Positions 23,801 to 36,106 of a DNA stretch of 64,000 nt are shown here, piece by piece. How positions within the stretch are numbered: position 1 is the first letter of the stretch; each line of letters begins with the position of its first letter. Below the pieces are notes generated by a model. It was not told the DNA's origin. It was given only the letters and a program-made list of their open reading frames with translations, and did no database searches. A program made the position numbers and the translations under genes. The stretch covers positions 81,114,358 to 81,178,357 of the forward strand of contig CM065814.1 in assembly GCA_033398695.1 (NCBI GenBank). Reading direction: 5' to 3'. Origin of the DNA: Orobanche coerulescens. Its lineage: Eukaryota; Streptophyta; Magnoliopsida; Lamiales; Orobanchaceae.

Positions 23801-25444
23801 GTTAATAACGAACTTCTGGTTTCCCCTCTTTCGCCCCGCGAAAGAGTGCTCGGTGCCATCCTCGGCTAACATAGTGATGATTCTCGTGCGGTAGTTCATG
23901 ATTGCGCCATGCCGCTCGAGCCAATCATCCCTGAGAATCAAATCCTCACCCTCAATATTAACGACAATAAGATTAGAGAGCCAAGCTCTCTCACAAATAA
24001 ACACAGAGCAGTCTCGGACCTCTCGATCGCCAACGATCCTATCACCACTAGGAAGTTTAACGATGAAAGACTCGCAAGGCGACAAACAGTCGAGACTCAA
24101 ACGGCGCACACACTCTAGCGATATGAACGAATGTGTAGCACCAAAATCGAAAAGCACACTGACAGGATGAGAATGGATATGAACGGTACCTGTCGCCACA
24201 GTGGCCGCTGGATCATCGGCCCTCCTCATCTCGTAGATACGCGGCTGGGCAGAGCCGACACTGGAAGCTCCTCCTCTAGCGGGCTGACCCCGACATCTAC
24301 CTCGGCTGGCACTCGGCGGAGGCTGCGGAGCAAACGAGCCCTGGTTCACACTCGGCTCTATAGGTGCTGGAAAAGAATCACGGGACTCGCGAATATTTCT
24401 GACTTGTTCACGAAAGAGAGCCTTGTGGCCCGACTGACCACAAGTATGACAAGTCAACTTCTGACGAGGACACTGCCGGTTTCTATGGCCCGGCTGACCA
24501 CAGTTAAAGGATGTGGGATCACGAACGGAGGTTCCAGTGACACCTCGAAAACTCCCAGAGAAACAAGCCAAACCGCCCGTAGAAATATTCGCAGCTTGAG
24601 ATTTCTGCTGGCCTCCACCCTTGGGACCAGAAAAATTTCCGACTGACTTCTGCTTCTTGCTCTCACGAGCCACATCACTAGCCGTCACCGACATATCGTA
24701 AGCAAGAGCCCTACTCTGATAATACTTCAAAGTAGTGCAGACGAGCCCATACATATAGTCCTGAATTGACAGTTTCATCCGCCTGGAAAAGTGAAAAATT
24801 TTGTCGTTCTCCTCGACGACTTGGGTCTTCACGTAGCCCAACTCCTTGTTGAAATCGGCAATAGCTTGAGAGACAGGAATATCCCGGGGTTGAGCATCAT
24901 AGAAGGCATGGACTCGAGCCTGTCTAACCGGCCATGGGCAATATTCAGTCTCCATTAGGTCCTTGAACTCCACCCATGAAGCAACGTGGTCCTTAGGCCC
25001 AACGGCTTCCCACCAATCAGTAGCGTCCCCAGTGAGAATGTACTGGGCAATAGGGACCTTACGGTCCTCGGGACAGTTGGTGGCAACGAAGACTTTAGAT
25101 ATCTCCTTGATCCACCCCTCCTAGACGATCGGGTCAGAGTCTTCTGTAAACTGAGGAGGATGCATCTTGATGACATCTTGAAGCCAACGGTATGCTCCGC
25201 CCCGATTAGCATTGGGCGGATTTGGGTTCTGAACCACCTGAGCTATAACTGCTATCTGGTTCACCATTTGCTGCATGACAGCCGCAATACCAAGGTCAGC
25301 GCCATCTTGAGAAGAAGCATGGCTATGACGGTCACCGATACTGCCAGCTCCCGAAGAATGCGACGTGGCCGCCCCACCGGCTGCCCCATATCCCCGTCCG
25401 CGTCCACGGCCACGACCACGACCACGGCCCCTTCCAGCATCCAT
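20830..25444 (-). pseudogene. G2 gag-pol polyprotein with chromodomain, inactivated
   Basis: One minus frame runs from a Gly/Arg-rich gag start (ATG at 25444-25442) to about 21926. It is broken only by stops at 25121, 23753, 23363, 22790 and 22184; at least one (GAT TAG TTG CAG) fits CAG-to-TAG decay. Order: gag; two zinc knuckles (CGQPGHRNRQC; CHTCGQSGHKALF, last Cys lost); protease with DFG instead of DTG (LFDFGATHSF); RT with FIDDIIIY; RNase H in which TDHKS has become TVHKS; an H2C2 motif; then, after a frameshift near 21940, the integrase core with SMDFI, VLDRDGHF and GQSERTI, so D,D,E are kept. After a stop at 21090 the chromodomain remains readable to about 20830 (IPLVKVQW, EEATWE). 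The protease and RNase H changes alone would disable it. Confidence 0.93.
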
Positions 25445-25666
25445 GCTGGTGTTAAGAGGAGACAAACAGCAACTCGATGATAAGTAAAAGAGGGAAAATA
25501 ACCACAGTTCAAGAAACGGAAATACGGTACGAGAAAACAAAGAATCGAGTAAAGAAAACTTACAAATACTGGAAGTACTGAGATGTTAGCAGCGGTGTGA
25601 AAATGTGCAAAACAAAACACAATTAGACCCAAATAACCGACAAGCCTAGATATCTATAAACCAAGT

Positions 25667-25678
25667 GCTCCGATACCA
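25667..25678 (-). other. Primer binding site of G2
   Basis: Minus strand TGGTATCGGAGC lies five bases inside the 5' LTR end. It differs by one base from the usual plant iMet site (TGGTATCAGAGC). Confidence 0.85.
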
Positions 25679-25683
25679 TTTTA

Positions 25684-25904
25684 TGTAACACCCCCGATAT
25701 ATTCGGAGTATATTACAGCGCCGTGGACCCACCAGGCTAAAACAAGAAAAACACCACTCGACTAACCATCTCAGTTAACGAGGACACACATTTAAATAAT
25801 ACAACATATAAAGATACGCCCGGAGCAACCAGCATAAAAAACATCAACTGACAATATAGCAATTTGAGTTAATACAAAATGAAATTCGGAGTGTAAAGCC
25901 TAAG
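25684..25904 (-). mobile_element. 5' LTR of G2, inner segment
   Basis: First 221 bases (plus sense) of the other G2 LTR, starting TGTAACACCCCCGATATATTC. It is cut at 25904 by the copia element, whose target duplication ctaag is 25900-25904. Confidence 0.92.
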
Positions 25905-27038
25905 TGTTGGGAAAACAAGAAACCCTGTATCGAAACAGCCGAGATATCCAATCCCTGTATCGAATGGTATTTGATAAAGAGGTTTTGACATATATGCCAA
26001 TCCGCATACAGTAAAGGAAAACTGTATCGAAGCATTGAGGCATTATCCTGTATCGAAGACTCCGCCGAATCAAAGATATAGTGAAGCCCTTCAGTACAGC
26101 AAGAAATCTTATAAAAGACCAAGTATGGAAACTGTCTCGAATTTCAAATACACTTATCTTCCATACAGCTCACAACAGGACAAAGAAGGAATCTCCAGAA
26201 GTCAAGTCCCGTTGAATAAAGAAGTATTTAAATACTCAAGGATAAAGTATTTAAATACCGCTACCAATGATCTTCAAATACCGCTAAATCCGGATCGTGT
26301 TATAATCCCATTGGAACGAAATCTCACTCAAACGGATACATCTCAACGGATATATATTTCGAGACTATATATATCACATCAAGATGTCAAGATCGATTAC
26401 CCAAGCTATCGAAATTATTATCGAGCAAAACATATCTACAAAGCTACCGCAACTCGGATCAAAAGAGATATACAAAGGCTCATCATTCCGAACAACACTT
26501 CATCACCGAAAGCTCTTAAAGTCAAAGTTGTTGTTCACCATCTGCTCTATACTTTGAACAAACAACCTGTGTGGACTCGGCAATCTGTGCTTCTCCGTAA
26601 TGTGTGTGAAGGATTTGCATTGAAGAAGACGAAGCTTGAACTTTGTGTGAAGAAGCAAGTCAAAGCATTAGCTCAAAACCAATCTGTGTGAACGGTTGAA
26701 GCTAAGATCTTTATATCAATCTGTGTGAACGATATATTGATTGTGTGTTGTTATAATTACGTAGTTGTGTACGTAGTAATTATAATAAACTTTTACTCTG
26801 TGTGGAGGACCAAATGGACGTAGAGGTTTACCTCGAACCACTTTAATTACCGTGTTATTTACCTTCGCCACTGCTTTTAATTACCGTGATTAATTAAGTA
26901 TACACTATACATCTAGTTGCCGTATCCACAAAGAACCTATCGTATCTAAGACTTCCGCTACGCACTCGTATTTAAAATCCATACAGTTTGTTGTTTAAAC
27001 TATTTCCAAACCGTATCCAAGATACTTAGTGGCCAACA
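25905..27038 (+). mobile_element. 5' LTR of the copia element
   Basis: Direct repeat of 46282-47431. The two copies agree well over the first 130 bases. After that this copy repeatedly differs where the other has CTG or CAG: CTGTATCC reads CCGTATCC, CAGAG reads CGAG. The pattern is discussed as a possible consensus artefact. Confidence 0.92.
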
Positions 27039-27040
27039 AG

Positions 27041-27052
27041 TGGTATCGGAGC
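27041..27052 (+). other. Primer binding site of the copia element
   Basis: TGGTATCGGAGC lies two bases after the LTR end, as expected for an iMet-primed copia element, with the same one-base change as in G2 and the LARD. Confidence 0.85.
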
Positions 27053-27146
27053 GGTTGATTCTAAAAAGAATCAGTCGTATTTTTAACCGAATCAGATCCA
27101 AAATCACTTATTTTCAAAACAGTCTCTTTCATTTCTGTATTATCAC

Positions 27147-29083
27147 ATGGATACTTCTATGATCAACAAAGTCCCTATGTTCTCTATTAACGAATTTGAT
27201 GACTGGAGAATTAGAATGGAAGCTCATCTTGCAGCAATGCACGAAGAGATTATTTTTGTTATACAGGATGGTCCTATCAAGATCATGAAGGTAAACACGG
27301 CCGCAAGGATTGAAGGCCAAGCCCATACGGAGATGCTCGAGAAGGATCGCGAGCAATGGACCACAGATGAAAGAAAGCGAGCAAACCTTGACAATGTAGC
27401 TAAGAATGCGTTATTTGTCACTCTTGACAAAGGCACGTTCTCAAAGGTAAAGAGCTGCAAAACAGCCAAAGAAATCTGGGATAAACTCAAGTTGATTTGT
27501 GAGGGAACTGAGCTCTCAAAAGAAAACAAGATTTCAAAACTGACTCAGCAATTTGAATCTTTCGAAATGAATCCAACTGAGACACTTGAGGAACTTGACC
27601 TCAGATTCACTGGTATTGTCGGTGAACTTGAAGCGCTGGGCAAAATTTATACCCAAAAGTAGAAGAATTTAAAAATATTCAGATCTCTCCCAGCCCGATG
27701 GGACATTAAGACCACAACTATGCGTGTATCTTGCAATCTTAATGAAATATCTACTTTTGATCTCTTCTCTGACCTCAAAGCTTTTGAGTATGATATTGAC
27801 AGAAGAGAGAAAGCTGAAGAATCTCCTTCAAAGGTCACAGCTCTAGCCGCTGTATCGAACCGTCGACACAACATGCCCAAATTGTCAAGCCTAGTCACAA
27901 GAATGCTGACAGTGACGACGACATCCTGTCTCAAGATGAAATGGCGCTTCTCATGCATAAATTCAAAAAGTTCATCAAACAGTCTGGAAAGACTCCCTAC
28001 AGGCCTAAACCTGTCCACAAGGTAAGTACCGAAACATCATCTGGTGATGCTAACCTGTGCTATAATTGCAGGAAACCAGGGCATTATGCAAATAAATGTC
28101 CTCATCCCAAAGTCCAAAGGTTGCCGGAGTCCGAGCAACAAGAGAGAGATGAAAGAAGACGTGCTTGGAAAGACAAGCTCAAGGCCCTGATTGGAGAATC
28201 AAAAGCCTCCCCCACATCATCCAAATCAGTAGAATGTCTTCAAGTGGTCACTGAAAGTGATTCATATGACGATGAGTTCGATGATAAAGCATATATGTGC
28301 TTTATGGCCAAAGACATTCCAGAAGGTGAAGACAGCGACGATGAGGTAAGTTCAACCTCAGCTATTCCATCAAATGCATCTCATACTTTTGAAAACATGA
28401 TGAATGAATTTAAAAACATTCAAAAGGCCCATGAGACACTGAAAACTGAGAATATACAGCTCCAATTAACCAATTTAGAGATGAAAGATGAAAATGACTT
28501 GCTGAAAATAAATTATGAAAATATGTCTCTTGATTGTGAAACCAGCAAGGTCGATTTTGAAAAACTCATGGAGAGCAATCATCAACTTGCTCATGAACTA
28601 AATGAGGCTAAAACTCACAACGAGAGCAAGACAAATGATTTGGTTCTACTTCAAGCCAAAATCACAACTCTCGAAAAGCGAGAAATTGAACTTGAGACCA
28701 CTCTGAAATCGTTCGAGAAATCGTCCAAAAGAATGGAAGAAATTCTGAGCACTGGGCAAAATGCTCATGATAAAAGTGGCTTAGGATACAACTCATGTTC
28801 AAACAAAGGGAAAACTAGTACAGTGTTCGTCAAGAGTGTGGAACACATTCCAGAATCGGAAGAAATCCCTAGTCCCGTGAAGGAACCTACTGTACGGAGA
28901 AAACCGAAGGCTGCTATTCCGCCCCCGCAATCCTATTCCAGACAGCGGAATCATAATCCGTTCCAACCTGTGAGGCGCACACAACAGCATGCTCCCACAG
29001 CATATCAACAGCGCCAACAGCCATTCAGAAGAAAGGCTGTATCCAACCACCAAAGGCCCGCACGGCAGTACTATCAGTATAGC
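27147..29083 (+). pseudogene. Copia gag, 5' part (interrupted by G3)
   Basis: The ATG is at 27147. The first 171 codons resemble the copia gag core (FDDWRIRMEAHL near the start; KTAKEIWDKL; ETLEELDLRFTGIVGELEALG near the end) and stop at a TAG (27660-27662). The same frame continues to about 27940, then a frameshift moves to the frame read from 27941. That part carries a CCHC knuckle (CYNCRKPGHYANKC near 28060), an acidic stretch and a long Leu/Glu/Lys heptad region (about 28400-28750) likely to form a coiled coil, a known feature of long SIRE gag proteins. A Pro/Gln/Arg-rich tail follows. G3 begins at 29084; with one copy of its target site removed, the frame continues at 38307. Confidence 0.88.
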
Positions 29084-31278
29084 TGTAATACTACCAGTAT
29101 TACATGCTTTTTACTTTGGGCGCTCACGTCTATTTTTCCTGTTTGATAAATAAATGTACTCCATTGCAATAAAACATATTCTGTATAATATGGTTGTACG
29201 ACATCGTATCTATTATTCGTGTATTGTGATGGCATGATGATTGACGAACTTTCAGTGACATACCTCGATGTCGTTAGGTAATTATCGGTGCGAATATGAC
29301 GGTGGCCAACGTCTTGTTCCCCGAGAGATTTCCGGACGACATGGAGAGGGAGTCGTGTCATAATAAATTAATGAGATGATAATTTGACAAACAAAACTGT
29401 CCTTTACGTACGTTATACTCCGACCCATTACGTACGCTATGTCTGAGCCATTACGTACGTTATATGTTGGCCCTTACGTACGTAACAACGGTCTTCGGTC
29501 TTCGGACAGGAATCTTCGTCCGGTAGTACGCGTGCCGACCAACTTTCGGCGTGATTGCGACAGGCAAGTCAACGAGGTGTTACGTACGTAAACCCGTTTT
29601 CGTTACGTACGTAACGATGTGGGTGAATCGTTCCAGTGAGTTCCTTACGTACGTTAAGTATTTTGCCATAACGTACGTAAAGCCTCTTACGTACGTAATG
29701 CGTGAGGCATAACGTACGTAAGGGCAACTTAAGTTTATAAAAGAACACCTTGTCTTTCATTTCTCCCGTCCCAAACATCATCCCTCTTCCTTGTACACTA
29801 CTCTCCACCATCGTTGAACCAATTCTAGCCTCCCAATTCAAGTGCTATCCTATTAGAGTGCGTTAATCAAGCTTCGGGGAAGGTCTTGAAGGTGTTATCT
29901 TCTCGTTCTCCTTCGTCCACCGTCGTTATTCATCATCTTTTGTCAATTAAGGTAAGTTTATTCAATCTTGAACTCATTTCAGTATTGTTTAGTAAGTTTT
30001 AGTAAACCCCGGATGCCTTGGGTAGCTTAGAACCCTCCGTAATAATCGAACCGGTATATAGCTATCGCAATTGTTAATCGATATCCATCAAAGCTTGAAA
30101 TTGGAATGAATAATGGTAGAACTCATAATCATATTGCTAATCACCAACTTCTCGGAATCATCTTGAAGGATTTCATATATAACCATACTATCATGTTGAA
30201 TAAAACCGTCAATGAATCCTTGATGAAGTTACCAACAATTTCTAGCTAAATAGATACCGAAACATGTTAAAATGATGGATTAATCGTTCTAGACTTGCAT
30301 ATTAAGACAACGATGAAATATTGGTGATTGTCGGTTATAATTAACTAGGAATGTTGTGTTAAAACACTATTGTTTGGCGGACGGATAACTTATAGAGAAT
30401 GTTGCCGAACCTAAAGAACTTAATGGCACGCATTATGGAAAAAAATGGAGAAATTCGATTCCGACATCATAAACAACTAGGATAGGGTTTTAACATACGG
30501 GAGGGGGAGGAACGTCGTTGATCATTATTAATATCACGAGATGTTAATCGACAAACATGTAATAGGTCGGATTTCCAAGTGCGATCGTTCAAGCCGTTGC
30601 CTTGTCCTAAATAACTCGCGTCGGATTTGAGGCAAGTGAATCTTGCTCGACTTTACGTCTTATAATTTTAGACATAGTAAATGTTACTATTGTGGAATGG
30701 TGCTATTACGATTATCTTGTCCGGAGTATTCCCGAGTAGATACTACCGTGACTCCTTGGCCGCGGCCTCGGGAGTTTTCTTGTTGGACCGTGTTGCGGAT
30801 AAAACCCGAATGGTACCCACGTCCGAGTATTCCCGTAGATACTTCCATGACCCTTGGTTGCGACCTTCTGAGTTTATGTGCTGATAAAAGGAATAACATG
30901 GAACATTCGGTGATAACTTTATTCCCGGAAATTATTATATTTTACTTTTGAGTTAAGTGGGATTGTTTCGACGGTTATCGCACGACATGTCGTGCTGTAA
31001 ATTTGTTGAATTTGTGCAGACACCCCGAAGGTTACGGCCAGGCGTGAGCTGTGTTGGAAGAAGGCCTGTTAATTTCTTAAATAAATTTGAACATTCCACG
31101 TTGTGTAATAACCGTATGTACGGACACTATTTGCATTTGTACCTTGGGATGTACGAATACTTTCTTAATTACTTCCGTATATTACCACTTTTAATAAAAT
31201 ATTTTAGAAACTTGCCTTGTGGGTCCCTCATGGGATCTACGGCACTGTGGCGTCCCGGTTCATTTTGGGGGCGTTACA
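29084..31278 (+). mobile_element. 5' LTR of G3
   Basis: U3 holds the TTACGTACGTAA array and TATAAAAG at 29736. AAG|GTAAGT lies at 29951/29952, GAGGCAAGT near 30621, and a roughly 90-bp unit (GTCCGGAGTATTCCCG) is duplicated near 30719 and 30809. Small indels against the 3' LTR are concentrated from about 30400 to 31060. Confidence 0.94.
29404..29743 (+). promoter_or_regulatory. TTACGTACGTAA array and TATA box, G3 5' LTR
   Basis: Eleven or so dyads of the form TTACGTACGTTA, TTACGTACGTAA or TAACGTACGTAA lie between 29404 and 29721. TATAAAAG follows at 29736-29743, 15 bases after the last dyad. GTCAAC, the complement of GTTGAC, occurs once near 29568. Confidence 0.8.
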
Positions 31279-31503
31279 GAAAATGGTATCAGAGCCTAAA
31301 CACTCACGTGGAAAGTTTTACCAAAAATATTTTGAAAACGTTTTGCCTTCAAAATCCAACACTCCTGACGACCGTAACTCCTCGAGGGATGTCGAGGTAG
31401 AATACATGTAAATTCTTATGGATCAAGTATGATGTTTGGATTCAGTAAGGACTCAAAGAATGTTTGCATTAAACTAACCTGTTAGATTGAACGAACATCA
31501 CCA

Positions 31504-34500
31504 ATGGCACGTCGAGGAGCTAGAAGAAACGTAAATGACGCACAAGGTTCCGCTATGAACCAGCAGGGAGACAGAAACACCGGAGAAACTAACCCAGCTG
31601 GAAATCAACCTCCGCCTGTTAATCAGAACGAACCGGAAGCGGAAAACCAGAACAACGGGGGATTTGATCCAGCCTTTGTTCAGACTCTCGCCCAGGCCAT
31701 TGCTATGGGAATCGCCTCGTGTCAACCGGCGTAATGTACTATTAACATAGAAGAAAACATCGGGAAGGACCGTGGCCGGGAGAAATGTCAAGGCCGACCG
31801 CCATTATTCGACGGGTCGTGGATAAGCACGTGGACGATTGGATCTCGGAAATGGAGATCGCCGAGGTGATCGGGCCGCCCAGAAACCGGAAAGTGCCACT
31901 CGGAATCAACCACCTCCGTGACACCGCACTCGATGGTGGAGGACCTATAAGCCGAGGACGAAATAGTCGGATGGCCCGAGTTTTCCAAACTATTGAGAGA
32001 CGAGTACTGCCCCCGATCAGTTCAGACCGCACGAGCGCGGAGCTTCTTCAGCCAGACCTCGAATTTGCCAAGACGTAAATCATTCGGGCATACAGACCGA
32101 GCTAAGCTATGTCGCATGATGGTTCCATCCGAAGACCCGAATTTGTCACCTTGCTCAACGGTTGCCGGAGGATGTTCAACGCTACGCGGTGGGGTTTCAT
32201 TGCACCACGTTGAGGGCATATGAGGACGTGGTCACGGATACGCCGGCACGGTTGTCGGTTCGGATGCCGGCACAACCAAATAAAGCGAAGACATCAAATC
32301 AGTCCAGGAGCACCAGCAGAGTGAATTTGGGAATTGGGTTCCCCTCCAAATCATCGGCTTCGTCCCAACAGAAAGGAACATCCGACGGGCCTTCTCACGA
32401 GTCGTTTCAATTGTGGCATAGCGGGGCATACCATGAGTCGTTGTCGTAAAGCATCGACAAAGTGTTTTTCATGCGGAAGAGGCGGGCACATGTCTCGCCA
32501 TCTTCTCGGATCAAACCTACTCCAAACCCAGGCTCCTCGTAGTCAACAAGGTTCGGCATGGACATCCAGGGCTCCGCCATGTCCGACTACCGATCTCCAC
32601 CTCACCAGCCTCCTCTACACGGCGCCGAAGAGGGCGTGGTCACGGGGAGGTATCGCACCCTCCTCGGGACACCGCCGTCCCGCATGTTCGAACTAAGGGC
32701 TACCGACGACCCGACCACTCCCGCTGCCTCGTACTCTCCTTATTAAATCTCACTGCTCATGTACTGTTTGATACCGGAGCAACCCACTCGCTCATATCCG
32801 TAGAATGTGTTAACCGCTTACATCTCCCTTGTGTACCCCGTGAGTCCTTTATCGTTAAACTACCCGAGGGCGCAGGTGGAGGGTAACTTGGAAGTTCGAA
32901 ATCGTCCGATTCAGATCAATAACTGGCCGATGACCCAATCTCATGGTCTTTCCACTCCAAAACGAAGATGTGATCTTAGGTATGGACTGGATGACGAAGC
33001 ACAAGACGGTATTGGATACCTATCGCCCGACCGCTTCTATCACGACCCATGACGGTGCCACTCACACGATTAGAGGCCGAGAGCACTTCAAGACGAAAGG
33101 GTCCCTCGGTCTCCTTTCAGCAGTAGCACCTCGTGATGATCGAGGAGCGACATCGGTGCTATATTCTTCAGAGGGCACGTCACAATTGTCGGTTGCTAAT
33201 ATTCCTGTAGTGAATGAATTTCCTGACATATTCCCCAACGAACTACCCGGATTGCCACCACATAGGAGGTCGATCTCTCAATCGAACTTGAGCCAGAACG
33301 ACGCCTATCTCCAAGGCACCATACAGATGGCACCACCAAATGAAGGAATCAAGTCACAACTCAAGAATTGCTAAGGAAGGGGCTCATTCGTCCGAGTACT
33401 TCGCCATGGGGTGCGCCAGTTCTTTTGTGAAGAAAAAGGACCGCTCTGCGCCTGTGTATCGATTACAGGGAACTTAATAAGGTCACTATTAAGAACCGTT
33501 ACCCACTTCCAAGGATTGATGATTTACTGGACCAACTGCAAGGGGCGACCGTGTTTTCAAAGATCGACTTACGTTCGGGATATCACCAATTAAGAATTCG
33601 AGAGGAGGATATTCCTAAGACCGCATTTCGATCGAGATATGGGCACTACGAGTACATGGTGGTGTCGTTTGGCCTGACTAATGCTCCGGCTGTTTTTATG
33701 GAATTAATGAACAGGGTTCTGACAGAGTTTCTCGATAAATGTGTGGTGGTTTTCATTGACGATATTTTAATCTATTCCCGAAGCCGATGGGAGCATGAGG
33801 AACACTTGAGGCAGGTGTTGAGCGTTTTAAGGCAACATCAACTGTATGCTAAACTTTCTAAATGCGAGTTCTGGATGCCAGAGGTGACCTTTTTGGGACA
33901 TGTGATTTCAGCAGGAGGCGTTAAAGTAGACCCCCAGAAGATCGAGACAGTTATGAATTGGGAACCACCTAGGAATGTCAAAGAGGTGAGAAGTTTCCTG
34001 GGATTGGCGGGATATTATCGACGGTTTGTCGAGGCCTTCTCCTGTGTCGCTCAGCCATTAACAAATCTGCTTAGGAAGGACACCAAGTTTGTTTGGACAA
34101 CGGATTGTCAGGAGAGCTTCGACAAGCTGAAGAGGAAGCTTACTACTGCCCCAGTGTTGGTACTACCGCAGGGTGCGGAGGGATTCGTAATATGCACTGA
34201 TGCGTCTAAGCACGGGTTAGGATGTGTGTTCATGCAGAATGACAGGGTTATCGCTTACGCCTCTCGTCAACTTAAACCTTATGAGGTGAACTACCCGACA
34301 CATGACTTGGAACTAGCTGCAGTGGTCCACGCTCTTAAGATCTGGAGACATTACCTATATGGGGTTACCTGTAAGATCTTTACGGACCACAAGAGTTTAA
34401 AGTATATTTTCACGCAGAAAGAGTTAAATATGAGACAGAGGCGTTGGCTGGAGCTAATCAAGGATTACGATGTGGAGATTCTATATCACCCTGGTAAGGC

Positions 34501-36075
34501 CAACGTCGTAGCAGACGCACTGAGTCGGAAAAATGCGCAGGAGGTGACACTATCTGGTTTGACAGTACAGCTGGAGTTGCAGCAAGATCTCCGGAGAAAT
34601 GACATTGAAGTGTGGATACAACACCGCCAGGGACAGTTGAGCTCGATTGATATTCGCTCGTCCTTGCTGGACGAGATACGCCTAGCACAGATGGAGGATC
34701 CAGAACTTCGTGCGATCGGCGCAAAGGCCGAAGGAGGAGTTATTTCAGACTACAAGATCCAAGGGGGCTTAGTTAGATTCAAGAACCGGATTTGCATCCC
34801 ACCTAATGACGAGCTTAAGCAAACTATACTTAAGGAAGCTCATTCTACTCCCTATTCGATACATCCCGGGGCGAGCAAAATGTACAAGGACTCGCGAAAG
34901 AGTTTCGTGGAAGAATATGAAGCAAGAGGTAGCAAGGTTTGTCGCTCGATGTATGGTATGTCAACAGTGAAGATTGAACACCGTAGACCGGCCGGAATCA
35001 TGCAGCCCTTACCCATTCCGAATGGAAATGGGAGAGCATATCAATGGACTTTGTCACCAAGTTACCAGTGACGGCGGGGAAAAGACACGATATGGGTTAT
35101 TGTAGACCGATCGACAAAGTCGGCACACTTCATTCTAATTCAGAGGCCATCGGAGCAGGCAGTGGCTACCATCTTTGTTCGGGAAATCGTGAGATTACAT
35201 GGCGTTCCCTCGGGATTATTTCGGATAGAGACACTAGATATGTGTCCCGCTTCGAAGGTCATCCACTGTGCCATGGGTACTCAATCGCATTTCAAGATCG
35301 CCTATCATCCTCAAACGGATGGACAAACAGAACGCACCATATGCACTCGGAGGATATGTTGAGAGCATGTGTACTCGATTGGGGCAAGGACTGGGCTAAA
35401 CACCTCTGCCTAGCAGAATTTTCGTACAACAACAGCTGGCATGCAAGCATAGGCATGGCCCCCTTTGAGGCCCTATATGGTAGAAAGTGCAAGTCTCCCC
35501 TATGTTGGGACGATGCATCCGATGTCATCGCCACCGAGTTGGATCTAATCAGGGAATCCATTAAGAAGATATCCATTGTTCGAAAACACATGTTGGCAGC
35601 ACAGAGTCGCCAAAAGTCTTACGCTATGGACCGACAACGACCGTTGGAATTTATGGTTGGGGATCATGTTTGGGTTAAAGTATCGCCAATGCGGGGCATT
35701 CGACGCTTCGGCCAAAAGGGCAAGCTAAGCCCAAGATTTATTGGCCCGTTCGAAATACTGGACCGAGTCGGTAAACTCGCTTATCGGCTAGCATTAACGC
35801 CATCGTTAGACGGAGTGCATAATGTCTTCCACGTCTCCCAGCTGAGAAAGTACGTGTACGATCCTAGCCACAAGATCAACTTCGAGGAAGTAGAGATTTC
35901 CAATGATGCTACCTTTAGGGAAGTTCCAACCGCGATTTTGGATCGACGCGTAAAGACACTAAGGAACAAGAACATACCCCTTGTGAAGGTTCAGTGGTCG
36001 CACCATGGTACAGAAGAAGCGACTTGGGAGACCGAGGCGAGCATGAGAGAGACTCATCCCGAGTTATTTTCATAG
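31504..36075 (+). pseudogene. G3 gag-pol polyprotein with chromodomain, frameshifted
   Basis: The gag start MARRGARRN is at 31504; the frame ends at 31734 and gag then continues in changing frames. Zinc knuckles lie near 32404-32510 (CGIAGHTMSRC; CFSCGRGGHMSRH). The protease site FDTGATHS is near 32768, and VILGMDWM near 32960. The longest open stretch (33551-35071) gives most of RT ([19 protein letters not shown]) and a full RNase H ([36 protein letters not shown]), all catalytic positions normal. The integrase is split over frames from about 34880: the H2C2 region, MDFV, ISDRDTRY and HPQTDGQTERTI are all visible. The end (35350-36075) carries the integrase tail and a chromodomain. The lesions are almost all 1-2-base indels, not nonsense changes. 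Confidence 0.93.
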
Positions 36076-36106
36076 TTTCGGGACGAAACTATTTTAAGGG
36101 GTGGTA

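Noticed and set aside
26035..26691. 218-codon open frame in the copia 5' LTR
   Set aside because: It lies wholly inside an LTR and is broken in the other LTR copy. The openness comes from local base differences.
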